Shown in pieces: positions 35,004-44,429 of a stretch of 64,000 nt of DNA (its first letter is position 1; the number at the start of each line of letters is the position of its first letter). Both the position numbers and the translations under genes were made by a program. Origin of the DNA: Ramlibacter montanisoli (GTDB taxonomy: Bacteria; Pseudomonadota; Gammaproteobacteria; Burkholderiales; Burkholderiaceae_C); NCBI RefSeq assembly GCF_013087525.1, contig NZ_JABFCS010000001.1, positions 3,224,001-3,288,000 on the forward strand, read 5' to 3'. The notes beneath the pieces were generated by a model, which did no database searches, was not told the DNA's origin, and was given only the letters and a program-made list of their open reading frames with translations.

Positions 35004-36925
35004 TGCGCCCCGTCCAGGGCACCTTGTTCAGGATGGCTTCGGCCATCGTTTTCCTCCAGGGGTTCGGGGGCGAGCACCATCAGCGCATGCGGGGGCAGGC
35101 GCCAGCTGTGCTCGCCATCGGGTTCGATCATTCCGTTGCCGCCGTAGCGCGCGTCCTCGCTGTGCCACAGCAGCTTCCAGCGGCAGCCCGCCGGCGGCGC
35201 CAGCAGCGGCTCCGGCATCGGCAGCAGCGGCAGCGTGGCGCCGAGGTTCACCACCAGCAGCCGGTCGCCGTCCGCGCCACCGAGGAAGCGCAACAGGAAG
35301 GCTTCGGCACCCAGCACCGCGCCGTGCATGCGATCGCGGTCCTGCGCGGCGAACACCGGGTCCTCGCGCCGCAGCGCCAGCAGGTCCTGGTGCATCCGCA
35401 AGACGTGCGCATGGCTTTCGCGTTCGGCGTGGTCGAGCTTGCATCGTCGGAATGTTTCTTCGTCGGCGGGTGGTGCCAGCAGCTTGCCACCATCCGCGCT
35501 GCGCAGGTTGGGGAACTGCGTCATGAATTCCTGCCGGCCCTTGCGGATCGCCACGTTGAGTTCGTCCTCGTGGCGCGCGAAGTAGAGGAAGGGCGCGCTG
35601 GCGGCGAACTCCTGGCCCTGGAACAGCAGCGGCGTGCCCGGCGTCAGCAGCAGCAGGGCCGTCAGCGCGCGGTAACGGCCCGGTGATGTCATCGCATGCA
35701 ACCGCTGGCCGCGCGCGCTGTTGGCCACCTGGTCGTGGTTCTGCAGGAACTGGATGAAGGCCTGCGCCGGCAGGTCCAGCGCGGCATGGCCGCGCCGCTG
35801 TTTCTGCCACGCGTAGTACTGGCCCTGGTACAGGAAGCCCCACTTCAGCGACGAGATCAGCTCCTGCGGCGTGCCGCGCGTCTCCGAGTAGTAGGCCTCG
35901 CAGCCGCCGGTGGCCGCGACGGTGGCGCTGTGGTGGAAGTCGTCGTTCCACAGCGCGTCCAGTCCCATGCCGCCCTGCGCTGGCGGCCGCGCGAGTTCCG
36001 CGTGCTGCGGCTCGTTCTCGGCGCTGAGGTAGATGCCGCGGCCGCGCGCGGCGGCGCGGGCCCGCTGCGCGATGTCCGCGACGATGTGCGGCGTGCCTGC
36101 GTCGAACAGGGACTGCGTGGCGTCGAGCCGCAGGCCGTCGAAGTGGAACTCGTCAATCCAGTAGCCGGCGTTGGACACGAAGAACTCGCGCACCGGGCCG
36201 CTGTGTTCGCCGTCGAAGTTGATCGCGTCGCCCCATTCGTTCTCGTAGCGCTCGCTGATGTAGTGCGGCGAGAAACGCGCGAGGTAGTTGCCGCTGGGGC
36301 CGAAGTGGTTGTAGACCACGTCCAGGATCACGCCCAGGCCGATGCCGTGGGCGCTGTCGATGAAGTGCCGCAGCTCGTCGGGCGTGCCGTACAGGTGCGT
36401 CGGGGCGTACAGGTTGACGCCGTCGTAGCCCCAGCCGAAGGGGCCGTTGAACTCGTTGAGCGGCATGATCTCCAGCACGGTGATGCCGTGGTCCTTCAGG
36501 TAGGGCAGGTGCCGCTGCGCCGCCGCGTACGTGCCCTCGGGCGTGAAGGTGCCGATGTGCATCTCGTACAGCACCTGGCCGCGCGGCCCGATGCCGCGCC
36601 AGTCGCGGTCGGACCAGGGGTAGCTGTCCAGGGCAACGATCTCCGAGGGACCGTGCGGGCCCTCGGGCTGCCAGCGCGAGGCCGGGTCGGGGAAGGCGTC
36701 CTTGCCATCGAGCCGCAGCCGGTAGCGCATGCCGGGCCGGGCGTGCGCCACGCAGGCCGAGAAGTAGCCGTCGCCTTCGTGGCGCAGCGGTGCTGGATCG
36801 CCGTCGCTCGCGTTGTCGAAGACGACGTCCACACGGCGCGCGGCCGGTGCCCAGACGCGGAACTGTGTTCCCGTGCCGTCCTGGTATTCCGCTCCGATCG
36901 GAAGCCGACGGTTCGTGGTGGTCAT
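35000..36925 (-). CDS. treZ: Malto-oligosyltrehalose trehalohydrolase
   Basis: A 641-residue GH13 enzyme that releases trehalose from maltooligosyltrehalose. The N-terminal carbohydrate module has PIGAEYQDGTGTQFRVWAPA; then YEMHIGTFTPEGTYAAAQRH, LEIMPLNEFNGPFGWGYDGV, the nucleophile Asp in GLRLDATQS and the acid Glu in YLSAENEPQHAE, and LQNHDQVANSARG. The usual partner TreY is not here; instead the gene overlaps the debranching enzyme (ATGA), suggesting a link between glycogen breakdown and trehalose. GlgB-like function is less likely given the TreZ-specific N-terminus. Confidence 0.9.
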   Translation of the reverse strand: MTTTNRRLPIGAEYQDGTGTQFRVWAPAARRVDVVFDNASDGDPAPLRHEGDGYFSACVAHARPGMRYRLRLDGKDAFPDPASRWQPEGPHGPSEIVALDSYPWSDRDWRGIGPRGQVLYEMHIGTFTPEGTYAAAQRHLPYLKDHGITVLEIMPLNEFNGPFGWGYDGVNLYAPTHLYGTPDELRHFIDSAHGIGLGVILDVVYNHFGPSGNYLARFSPHYISERYENEWGDAINFDGEHSGPVREFFVSNAGYWIDEFHFDGLRLDATQSLFDAGTPHIVADIAQRARAAARGRGIYLSAENEPQHAELARPPAQGGMGLDALWNDDFHHSATVAATGGCEAYYSETRGTPQELISSLKWGFLYQGQYYAWQKQRRGHAALDLPAQAFIQFLQNHDQVANSARGQRLHAMTSPGRYRALTALLLLTPGTPLLFQGQEFAASAPFLYFARHEDELNVAIRKGRQEFMTQFPNLRSADGGKLLAPPADEETFRRCKLDHAERESHAHVLRMHQDLLALRREDPVFAAQDRDRMHGAVLGAEAFLLRFLGGADGDRLLVVNLGATLPLLPMPEPLLAPPAGCRWKLLWHSEDARYGGNGMIEPDGEHSWRLPPHALMVLAPEPLEENDGRSHPEQGALDGAQ

Positions 36926-37118
36926 GCGCAAAGTGCCCTGGGTAGCGCGGATGATTGTGCATTGCAGCAGCGCGGCCGTGCGCGGGCGGCCGTGTCCGCG
37001 ATCGCGGAAAGAATTTGCAGGACAGGACGCGCAGCACCATGCGCGGGAAAGCACGCGGTCCCGGTGCACCGCGCGCGCGGCATCATGGTGCGCAGTCCAG
37101 GACACAGGAGAAGCAGAG

Positions 37119-38093
37119 ATGCCTTGCCCCGGGAGATTCAGCCGCCGCGCCGCGCTGGCCACGGCGCTCGCGCTGGTGGCGCCCTTCGCCGCCGCGCAGG
37201 CCTTTCCGAACAAGCCCGTGCGCGTGATGGTCGGTTATGCGGCAGGGGGCGGCGTCGACGCGATGGCGCGCATGCTGGCGCAGCGCCTGTCTCCGGTGCT
37301 GGGCCAGCAGGTGGTGGTGGAGAACCGCGCCGGCGCCTCCGGCATGATCGCCGCCGAAGCCGTGGCGCGCTCCGCGCCCGACGGCCACACGCTGCTGATG
37401 GGTGAGAGCGGCATGCTCATCACCTCGCACCTGCAGCCGCGCGCGAACATGGATCCCCAGAAGGCCTTCACGCCGGTGTCCGGCACCTTCATCGCGCCGC
37501 TGATGGTCGTGGCCCACCACAGCGTGCCGGCGGCGGACCCGCGGCAGCTGATCGCCCTGCTCAAGGCCAGTCCCGGCAAGTATTCGTATGCGACCTCGGG
37601 GGTCGGCACGGTGCACCACCTGGGCTTCGAGATGCTCAAGGCGCAGACCGGCGCCTTCATCGTGCACATCCCCTACCGCGGCGCCGCGCAGATCCTGCCG
37701 GACGTGATCAGCGGGCAGGTACCGATCGGGGTGGTGAGCGCAGCGGCCGGCCTGGCGCAGGCGCGCGCAGGCAAGGTGCGCGCCATCGGCCTGATGAACA
37801 CGGGCAAGCTGGCGGGCGCCGAGAACGTGGCGGCGATTGCCGATGCGCTGCCGGGATTCAACGTGGCGCCTCGGCTGATGCTGCTGGCGCCCGCGGGCAC
37901 GCCGGCGGCGGTGGTGGAACGCTTGAACGAAGCAGTGCGCGGAGTGCTGGAGAGCGCGGACCTCGCGCAGGCCGCCGCGCAGCAGGGTGCGATCCCGGCC
38001 TACCTGCCCCCGCCGCAGCTGGCCGCGACGCTGGCGCAGGAGTCGGCCGAGTGGGCCGGTCTCATGAAGACACAGAAGATCGCGTCGGAGTGA
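37119..38093 (+). CDS. Bug/TctC-family periplasmic substrate-binding receptor
   Basis: A 324-residue receptor of the same family as the one at 6784. The signal is [20 protein letters not shown] to [25 protein letters not shown] opens the mature domain; [20 protein letters not shown] and [20 protein letters not shown] follow. A CAGGAGAAG ribosome site precedes the ATG. It is a stand-alone receptor, with no linked transporter or enzyme on its strand, so the ligand cannot be inferred. Its end overlaps the small gene on the other strand by 32 bp. Confidence 0.92.
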   Translation: MPCPGRFSRRAALATALALVAPFAAAQAFPNKPVRVMVGYAAGGGVDAMARMLAQRLSPVLGQQVVVENRAGASGMIAAEAVARSAPDGHTLLMGESGMLITSHLQPRANMDPQKAFTPVSGTFIAPLMVVAHHSVPAADPRQLIALLKASPGKYSYATSGVGTVHHLGFEMLKAQTGAFIVHIPYRGAAQILPDVISGQVPIGVVSAAAGLAQARAGKVRAIGLMNTGKLAGAENVAAIADALPGFNVAPRLMLLAPAGTPAAVVERLNEAVRGVLESADLAQAAAQQGAIPAYLPPPQLAATLAQESAEWAGLMKTQKIASE

Positions 38094-38295
38094 GCGAGGC
38101 CGCGCGCGCCGCCGCTGCGCGCCGCTCGCGGCCGATGTCGCGCAGCGACGTGAACAGGAAGGTGCCCTGGTGCAGGTCGATGCCGGCGTACCACTGGCAG
38201 TAGGCGGTGTCGCCGCTGACCGCGCGCACGACCATGGGCGGGCCGCCGGCCCTCAGCCTGACGACGTCCCCCGCTTCCAGATGTCTTTCGCTCAC
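38062..38295 (-). CDS. DUF2158 (YodC-like) protein
   Basis: A 77-residue protein from GTG 38295. [20 protein letters not shown] then [20 protein letters not shown] match the small YodC/DUF2158 beta fold (GD.V.L.SGGP.M.V; C.WF). Function unknown. The Ala/Arg C-terminus overlaps the Bug gene convergently. Confidence 0.75.
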   Translation of the reverse strand: MSERHLEAGDVVRLRAGGPPMVVRAVSGDTAYCQWYAGIDLHQGTFLFTSLRDIGRERRAAAARAASLTPTRSSVSS

Positions 38296-38381
38296 ACGCG
38301 GATTATGGTGGGGGCCGCTCGGCGCACAGGCGCGCAAATCCGTCATGCAAGGTAGGACTGCACCGACACCTCACCCGGCGT

Positions 38382-38777
38382 TCAGGGCGCGGGGCCGGGC
38401 CGGTCCAGCCGGTTCACTTCCTCGTCGAGCCACGAGACGAAGGCCGCCGTGTCCACCTTGTCGAACACCGCATCGGCGCCCAGCGCCAGGCAGTGCGCGC
38501 GGATGCCGGGGGTGGCGAAGCTGCTGAAGACCACGGCCCGGGACGCCGGCGCGCGCCGCTTGGCCTCGCGCAGGACCTCGATACCCGAGCCTTCGTCCAG
38601 GATCAGGTCGACGATCACCAGGTCCCACGCCCCCGCGTTGTCCGACAGCCAGAGCTTGGCCTCGGCCTCCGTCGCCGCGCCGCCCACCAGCCTCAGGCCA
38701 CCGATCGCGGAGAAGAGCTCGCCCATCAGCGTGCGCATGCTCCGGAGGTCTTCGACCAAGAACACCCGCAAATCCAT
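38382..38777 (-). CDS. Single-domain response regulator
   Basis: A 131-residue receiver domain without output. The acidic residues are E9-D10, the phospho-acceptor Asp57 (LVIVDLILDEGSG), and the conserved Lys is in VFDKVDTAAF. The first acidic position is Glu rather than Asp, which is allowed. No kinase gene is adjacent. A weak GGAACGG precedes the ATG. Confidence 0.88.
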   Translation of the reverse strand: MDLRVFLVEDLRSMRTLMGELFSAIGGLRLVGGAATEAEAKLWLSDNAGAWDLVIVDLILDEGSGIEVLREAKRRAPASRAVVFSSFATPGIRAHCLALGADAVFDKVDTAAFVSWLDEEVNRLDRPGPAP

Positions 38778-38885
38778 CCGTTCCGTCCAAAGCCTTTTGA
38801 AGCATTGTGGCTTTGCACTGGCTCTGCCCTTCGCAAGTCACAAAGGGCGCCTACAGGGGACACAGTGGGCCGACGGACAAGGAAA

Positions 38886-38912
38886 GGGGTTGCGCCCGAT
38901 GGACGCAACCCC
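38886..38912 (-). terminator. Terminator after tRNA-Arg
   Basis: GGGGTTGCG and its complement form a 9-bp stem with a 9-nt loop, followed on the minus strand by TTTCCTT. It lies 22 bp past the tRNA 3' end. Confidence 0.75.
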
Positions 38913-38933
38913 TTGACCGACTTTCCGAATTGT

Positions 38934-39010
38934 TGGCGCGGGTGGCAGGATTCGAACCCACGACCCCTTGGTTCGTAGCCAAGTACTCTATCCAACTGAG
39001 CTACACCCGC
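38934..39010 (-). tRNA. tRNA-Arg (anticodon ACG)
   Basis: The 77-nt minus-strand sequence folds as a cloverleaf: acceptor GCGGGTG/CACCCGC, D arm GCTCAGTTGGATAGAGT, anticodon stem CTTGG/CCAAG around CTACGAA (anticodon ACG, read as ICG), T arm GTGGGTTCGAATCC. The 3' CCA is encoded. Confidence 0.96.
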
Positions 39011-39068
39011 GAAGCCGCAGATTATAGCAGCACTCCGCAAGCCCTTTCCGGGCCGGCCTGCCCGGCCG

Positions 39069-40250
39069 TCAAATGGCCGCGGCGGCCCGCAGCCGCGCGA
39101 TGGCCGCGTCGTCGCGACCCAGCTCGCGCAGGATCGCCTCCGTGTGTTCGCCCACCGCGGGAATGGCGTCCATGCGGTAGTCGAAACCGCTGTGCACGCC
39201 GGGCGGCAGCAGGGCGGACAGGGCGCCGTTGGGAGAGCCCACCTGCGCCAGCCGCCCGCGGGACTGCAGCTGCGGGTGGCTCCACAGGTCACCGACCGCG
39301 TTGACGTGCGCGTTGGCGATCTGCGCCTCTTCCAGCCGGGCGATCACCTGTTCGGCGTCGAGCCGGCCGAAGGATTCCAGGATGATGGCCTTCAGGGCCT
39401 GCCGGTTGGCATTGCGCCGGCTGTTGCTGTCGAAGCGCGGGTCGCCGGCCAGAGACGGCTGCAGCAGCACCTTGTCGCAGAAGACCTTCCACTCGCGCTC
39501 GTTCTGAAGGCCCAGCATCACCGTCTTGCCGTCGCCCGCCTCGAACGGGCCGTAGGGATAGATCGTGGCGTGCGCGGCGCCGCTGCGCGGGGGCGGCTCG
39601 GCGCCCTCATAGGCGTAGTACATGGGAAAGCCCATCCACTCGCCGAGCGCCTCCAGCATGGAGATGTCGACGTGCGAGCCCTCGCCGGTCTTCTGCCGCT
39701 GCAGCAGCGCCGCCAGGACGCTGCTGTACGCGTACATGCCGGCGGCGATGTCGGCGATGGAGATGCCGGCCTTGGACGGCTCGTCCGGCGTGCCGGTCAC
39801 CGAGAGGAAGCCGGCCTCGCTCTGGATCAGCAGGTCGTAGGCCTTCTTGTCGCGGTAGGGGCCGTCGTTGCCGTAGCCCGAGATGTCGCAGGCGATGAGA
39901 CGCGGGTTCAGCGCGCGCAGTCGCTCGTAGCCCAGGCCCATGCGCTCGGCGGCGCCCGGCGCGAGGTTCTGCACCAGCACGTCGGCGCGCGCGAGCAGGT
40001 CCCTCAGCACCTGCAGCGCGTCCGGGTTCTTCAGGTCCAGCGTCAGGCTTTCCTTGGACCGGTTCACCCACACGAAGTGCGAGGCGAGGCCCTTCGTTCG
40101 CGTGTCGTAAGCGCGGGCGAAGTCGCCGCTGCCGGGCCGCTCCACCTTGATGACGCGCGCGCCCAGGTCCGCCAGCTGCCGCGTGCAGAAGGGCGCCGCG
40201 ATCGCATGTTCCAGCGAAACCACCGTGATGCCATCGAGCGGACGTGCCAT
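39069..40250 (-). CDS. CaiB/BaiF (class III) CoA-transferase
   Basis: A 393-residue family III CoA-transferase. Motifs: LDGITVVSLEHAIAAPFCTR, ADLGARVIKVERPGSGDFAR, NRSKESLTLDLKNPDA, the catalytic Asp in YDLLIQSEAGFLSVTG, and ADIAAGMYAYSSVLAALLQR. It moves CoA between a thioester and a free acid. The start follows the dehydrogenase stop at once (TGATG). With the acyl-CoA dehydrogenase and the MaoC-like dehydratase it forms an acid-catabolic operon; the acid is not identified. Confidence 0.94.
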   Translation of the reverse strand: MARPLDGITVVSLEHAIAAPFCTRQLADLGARVIKVERPGSGDFARAYDTRTKGLASHFVWVNRSKESLTLDLKNPDALQVLRDLLARADVLVQNLAPGAAERMGLGYERLRALNPRLIACDISGYGNDGPYRDKKAYDLLIQSEAGFLSVTGTPDEPSKAGISIADIAAGMYAYSSVLAALLQRQKTGEGSHVDISMLEALGEWMGFPMYYAYEGAEPPPRSGAAHATIYPYGPFEAGDGKTVMLGLQNEREWKVFCDKVLLQPSLAGDPRFDSNSRRNANRQALKAIILESFGRLDAEQVIARLEEAQIANAHVNAVGDLWSHPQLQSRGRLAQVGSPNGALSALLPPGVHSGFDYRMDAIPAVGEHTEAILRELGRDDAAIARLRAAAAI

Positions 40251-41419
40251 CAAAAGCTCCGCGGCAGGCCGAGCAGGTGCTCGGCGACGTAGGAGTAGAT
40301 CAGGTTGGTGGAGATCGGCGCCACCTGGTACAGGCGCGTCTCGCGGAACTTGCGCTCCACGTCGTATTCGTGCGCGAAGCCGAAGCCGCCGTGCGTCTGC
40401 AGGCAGGTGTTGGCCGCCTCCCACGAGGCCTTGGCGGCCAGGTACTTGGCCATGTTGGCTTCGCCGCCGCAGGGCTTGCCGGCGTCGAACAGCGAACACG
40501 CCTTGAAGCGCATCAGGTTGGCCGCCTCGGTCTCGATGTAGGCATCGGCGATCGGGAACTGCACGCCCTGGTTCTGGCCGATCGGCCGGTTGAAGACCAC
40601 GCGTTCGCTGGCATAGCGGCGCGCGCGCTCGACGAACCAGTAGGCGTCGCCGATGCATTCGGCGGCGATCAGGGTGCGCTCGGCGTTCAGGCCGTCCAGG
40701 ATGTACTTGAACCCCTGGCCTTCGGTGCCGATGAGGTTCTCGGCCGGGATCTCGAGGTTGTCGAAGAACACCTCGTTGGTCTCGTGGTTCACCATGTTCT
40801 GGATCGGCCGCACCGTCATCCCCTGGCCGATCGCCTGGTGCAGGTCGACGATGAAGATGCTCATGCCCTCGCTCTTCTTCTTCACCTCCGCCAGCGGCGT
40901 GGTGCGCGCGAGCAGGATCATCAGGTCCGAGTGCTGGATGCGCGAGATCCAGACCTTCTGGCCGTTGACGACGTAGCGGTCGCCCTTCTTCACGGCCGTG
41001 GTCTTGAGCTGCGTGGTGTCGGTGCCCGTGGTGGGCTCGGTCACCGCCATGGTCTGCAGGCGCAGCTTGCCGCTGGCGATGCCGGGCAGGTACTGCTTCT
41101 TCTGTTCCGGCGAGCCGTGGCGCAGCAGCGTGCCCATGTTGTACATCTGGCCGTGGCAGGAGCCCGCGTTGCCGCCGGAGAAATTGATCTCCTCCATGAT
41201 CACCGAGGCCTCGGCCAGGCCCAGTCCCGAGCCGCCATATTCGTTGGGGATCAGCGCGGCCAGCCAGCCCGCTTCGGTGAGCGCATCGACGAAGGCTTCG
41301 GGATAGCCGCGATCGGTGTCGACCTTCTGCCAGTACGCGGAGTCGAAGCGGCCGCACAGGTCGCGCATCGCCTCCCGGATTTCCTGGTAGGCGTCGGGGG
41401 TGGGGATCTGCGTCTTCAT
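40250..41419 (-). CDS. Acyl-CoA dehydrogenase
   Basis: A 389-residue FAD-dependent dehydrogenase introducing a 2,3-double bond into an acyl-CoA. LIPNEYGGSGLGLAEASVIM, MAVTEPTTGTDTTQLKTTAV, ERTLIAAECIGDAYWFVERA and QTHGGFGFAHEYDVERKFRE are typical, and APISTNLIYSYVAEHLLGLP ends the protein. The usual catalytic Glu position could not be fixed without an alignment. The ATG overlaps the dehydratase stop (ATGA). Confidence 0.94.
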   Translation of the reverse strand: MKTQIPTPDAYQEIREAMRDLCGRFDSAYWQKVDTDRGYPEAFVDALTEAGWLAALIPNEYGGSGLGLAEASVIMEEINFSGGNAGSCHGQMYNMGTLLRHGSPEQKKQYLPGIASGKLRLQTMAVTEPTTGTDTTQLKTTAVKKGDRYVVNGQKVWISRIQHSDLMILLARTTPLAEVKKKSEGMSIFIVDLHQAIGQGMTVRPIQNMVNHETNEVFFDNLEIPAENLIGTEGQGFKYILDGLNAERTLIAAECIGDAYWFVERARRYASERVVFNRPIGQNQGVQFPIADAYIETEAANLMRFKACSLFDAGKPCGGEANMAKYLAAKASWEAANTCLQTHGGFGFAHEYDVERKFRETRLYQVAPISTNLIYSYVAEHLLGLPRSF

Positions 41420-42290
41420 GCGAACCGTGCCTCCGCCTGCATGGTGAGCCAGCCTTCGTGGTCCTGCGCCCAGAGAGCGCGCCACGGCCGTCGGCCGAAG
41501 GAGTGCCGTTGACGCGGAAGGGATGCAGGTCGAAGGTGGGCCGCACCGCCTTGAAACTGAAACTTCGCAGGCGCGCTTCGGGCTTTTGCCGCCGCGCCAG
41601 GTCCACCAGCAGCGTCGCGATCAGAGGGCCGTGCACGATCAGGCCGGGGTAGCCCTCGACTTCCGTCACGTACTTGCGGTCGTAGTGGATGCGGTGGCCG
41701 TTGAAGGTGAGCGCCGAATAGCGGAACAGCAGCACGTCGTCCGGCACGATCTCGCGCGACCACGTGGCGCCGGTGGGCGCGGCCTGCGGCGACGGAACCG
41801 GGTCGCCCGGCTGCGCGGCAGCGCGGTAGACGATGTCGTGTTCCTCGGTGAGCGCCACGCCCTGCGCGTTGCGCACCTCGTGCTGCACCAGCACGAACAC
41901 GAGGTCGCCGGTGCGGCCCGCCTTGTGGCTGACCGATGCGATGCGCGAGGTGCGTTCAATCTTTTCACCTACCCGCAGCGGGGCATGCCACTGCAGGCGG
42001 CCGCCGGCCCACATGCGGCGCGGCAGCGGCACCGGCGGCAGGAAGCCGCCGCGTTTCGCATGGCCGTCGGCGCCGATCTCGCTTTGCCGCGCGCTCGGCA
42101 GGAAATAGAGCCAGTGCCACAGCGGCGGCAGCTCGGAGCCTGCCGCGGGCGCCGGGTCGTCCCGGTCCAGCGTGGCGGACAGGTTGCGCACCGGCGCTGC
42201 GGTGATCTCGTCGTGCAGCGTCTCGCTGCGGCCTTCCCAGCCGCGCAGCTGCGCGAGCAGTTCGGGGGTGAGTGAGGCGGTGGGGTCCAT
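41416..42290 (-). CDS. MaoC-like/HTD2-type hydratase-dehydratase (one frame break)
   Basis: A double hot-dog protein of about 291 residues: an N-terminal FAS1-like dehydratase half (PPLWHWLYFLPSARQSEIGA, GGFLPPVPLPRRMWAGGRLQ) and a MaoC-like half (LLFRYSALTFNGHRIHYDRK, the catalytic Asp-His pair, then YPGLIVHGPLIATLLVDLAR). This form includes mesaconyl-CoA hydratase and HTD2-like enzymes. The frame breaks at about 41471-41485 (CTCTCT tract); after it the protein ends LWAQDHEGWLTMQAEARFA. A TCTAAT hexamer ends 6 nt before the ATG. First gene of the operon. Confidence 0.87.
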
Positions 42291-42345
42291 GGGCCGATTA
42301 GACCAGCCCCGGGCGCGGGGGCGGCCGCTTCCCTATGATGCGCGG

Positions 42346-43590
42346 ATGGCTGCTCCTCGCTGGTACTTCGGATGGAACATCGTCGCGGCGGCCGCCGTGC
42401 TCACCCTGCTGTCCACGGGCATGCGGTTGAGCTTCGGCCCCTTCTTCCTGCCAATCGCCCGTGACCTCGGCTTCAGCCGCAGCCTGCTGGCCACCATCGT
42501 CGCCGTGGGCATGATCATCTACGGGCTGGCGATGCCGGTGGCCGGCGTGCTGATCGCGCGCTTCGGCACGAAGCCCGTGCTGCTGACAGGTACGGCGCTG
42601 GTGGTCGCTTCGGTGCTGTGGAGCGTGACGGCGACCTCGGCCCTGCCCTTCCTGCTGGCGTTCGGCGTGCTGCTGTCGGTGGGGCTGGCCTTCGTCAGCC
42701 CGGTGTCGCTCACGCCGGTGATCAGCCACTGGTTCACGCGCGAGCGCGGCAAGGCGCTGTTCTACCTGTCCACCGGGTCGATGGCGGGCATGGCGCTGAT
42801 GACGCCGGTGCTGACGGCGTCCATCGAGGCCTTCGGCTGGCGGCCGACGCTGGTCGGCTTCGCCGTGGTGTTCACGCTGTTCACGCTGCCGGCGGCGCTG
42901 CTGGTGATCCGCGAGGGCGCGCCGGAACACACCGACGTCGGGGCCGAGGAATTCGCGGCGCAGCGCGCGCGCAGCGGCACGCCGCCGGCCAGCCTGAAGG
43001 CGCGCGAGGCGATGCGCACGGCGCCGTTCTGGAAGGTGGTGTTCGGCCTGTTCTGCTGCGGCTTCAGCATGAACCTGCTGGGCACGCACGGCATGCCCAT
43101 GCTGATGGACCACGGCTTCGACGCCTTCAGCAGCTCCATGGGCATCGGCCTGATCGGCGTGGTCGCCATCGGCGGCACGCTGGTGCTGGGGCGCGTGGCC
43201 GACCGGCTGCAGCGGCGCAACATCCTGGCCACCATCTATTTCATCCGCGGCCTCGGCTTCTTCGCGCTGGTGGCGGTGGGCACGCACTGGGAGCTGTACG
43301 TCGCGGCGGCCATCGGCGGGCTGGTCTGGGCCGGCAGCATCGCGATGTCCTCGGCGATCCTGGCCGACGTCTACGGCGTGCGGCTGGTCGGCGTGCTGTA
43401 CGGCATGGCCTTCGTCGGCCACCAGGTCGGCGGCATGCTCAGCTCCTGGCTGGGCGGCTGGGGCTACGAGACCTTCCACACGCACTGGGTGGCCTTCGGC
43501 CTGGCCGGCGCGCTGCTGGTGACGGCGGGCGTGGTGTCGCTGCAGCTGCCGCGCAAGGGCTTCACGCTGATGGCGCGGGCGGCGGCATGA
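42346..43590 (+). CDS. MFS transporter (monocarboxylate-type)
   Basis: A 414-residue protein with 12 predicted membrane helices. Motif A-like loops are LIARFGTKPVLLTG after helix 2 and VADRLQRRNILATI after helix 8. The start YFGWNIVAAAAVLTLLSTGM and the overall pattern resemble the OFA/monocarboxylate-type MFS proteins common in Burkholderiales. Divergent from the CoA-transferase operon with 55 bp between starts, so it may import that pathway's acid. A TATGAT hexamer ends 6 nt before the ATG. The methyltransferase gene overlaps its stop. Confidence 0.92.
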   Translation: MAAPRWYFGWNIVAAAAVLTLLSTGMRLSFGPFFLPIARDLGFSRSLLATIVAVGMIIYGLAMPVAGVLIARFGTKPVLLTGTALVVASVLWSVTATSALPFLLAFGVLLSVGLAFVSPVSLTPVISHWFTRERGKALFYLSTGSMAGMALMTPVLTASIEAFGWRPTLVGFAVVFTLFTLPAALLVIREGAPEHTDVGAEEFAAQRARSGTPPASLKAREAMRTAPFWKVVFGLFCCGFSMNLLGTHGMPMLMDHGFDAFSSSMGIGLIGVVAIGGTLVLGRVADRLQRRNILATIYFIRGLGFFALVAVGTHWELYVAAAIGGLVWAGSIAMSSAILADVYGVRLVGVLYGMAFVGHQVGGMLSSWLGGWGYETFHTHWVAFGLAGALLVTAGVVSLQLPRKGFTLMARAAA

Positions 43591-44374
43591 AGCGTGTCCT
43601 TCTCGCATGGCTGCTCGGGGCGGCGCTGGCCGCGCAGGCCCAAGTCGTCGACGAGGTGCCCTTCATCACCTCGCCGGACAACGTCACGCTGGAGATGCTG
43701 CGCCTGGCGAACGTGGGGCCGGGCGACCACGTGATCGACCTCGGCTCCGGCGACGGCCGCATCGTGATCCTGGCGGCGAAACGCTTCGGCGCGACCGGCC
43801 TGGGCGTGGAGATCGATCCCCAGCTGGTCGAACGCAGCCTGCGCAGCGCGCGCGACGCGGGCGTGGCCGAGCGCGTGCAGTTCCGCGTGCAGGACCTGTT
43901 CGAGACCGACCTGTCCAGGGCCAGCGTGATCACCATGTACCTGTTGCCGGAGTTCAACCTGAAGCTGCGGCCGTTGATCCTCGGTCTGAAGCCCGGCACC
44001 CGCATCGTGTCGCACGACTGGGACATGGGCGACTGGAAGCCCGACGTGAGCTCCATCCTGCCGGTGCCGGACAAGAAGGTGGGGCTGGAGAAGTTCAGCC
44101 GCGTGCACCTGTGGATCGTGCCGGCGAAGGTGGACGGGCTCTGGTGCGCGAGTTCGCCGCCGGCGGCGGGTTCGCTGCAGCTCACGCAGCACTACCAGGA
44201 GGTGGTGGCGCGCAGCGGAATGCCGCATCGAAGGGGCGCGTGGCGGGGACGTTGCTGTCCCTGGAACCGGGCGCCGGTGCGGCGGGCGAGCTGCGCGTGA
44301 TGGGCGACACCTTGCGCAATGCGGAAGGTGTGGCGCTGTATCGACGCGCCCCCGCTGAACGCTGTCCGGGCTGA
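43587..44374 (+). CDS. SAM-dependent methyltransferase with a signal peptide (one frame break)
   Basis: MKRVLLAWLLGAALAAQAQ is a classical signal peptide, followed directly by a class I methyltransferase: PFITSPDNVTLEMLRLANVG, the SAM site HVIDLGSGDGRIVILAAKRF, GLGVEIDPQLVE and VITMYLLPEFNLKLRPLI. The order resembles the FAM173/ATPSCKMT group of lysine methyltransferases. A C-terminal extension (GRVAGTLLSLEPGAGAAGEL to LYRRAP) lies in another frame; a missing base at about 44205-44230 joins it (about 262 residues). SAM is not expected outside the cytoplasm, so either the leader is a membrane anchor or export is real and odd. ATGA overlap with the MFS gene. Confidence 0.82.
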
Positions 44375-44429
44375 GCAATTCCTGATTCAGATCAGCAAGC
44401 GCGGCCCGTGCGCTGGCTACGATCGAGCC

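Noticed and set aside
32945..35686. 913-codon plus-strand frame opposite the debranching enzyme and treZ
   Set aside because: It has no recognisable motif. The minus-strand reading gives two complete glycogen/trehalose enzymes.
39069..42290. One 1,073-codon minus-strand frame covering the dehydratase, dehydrogenase and CoA-transferase
   Set aside because: It is an accident of the dehydratase frameshift. The middle section is a nonsense frame of the dehydrogenase, and the three genes have their own starts and overlaps.
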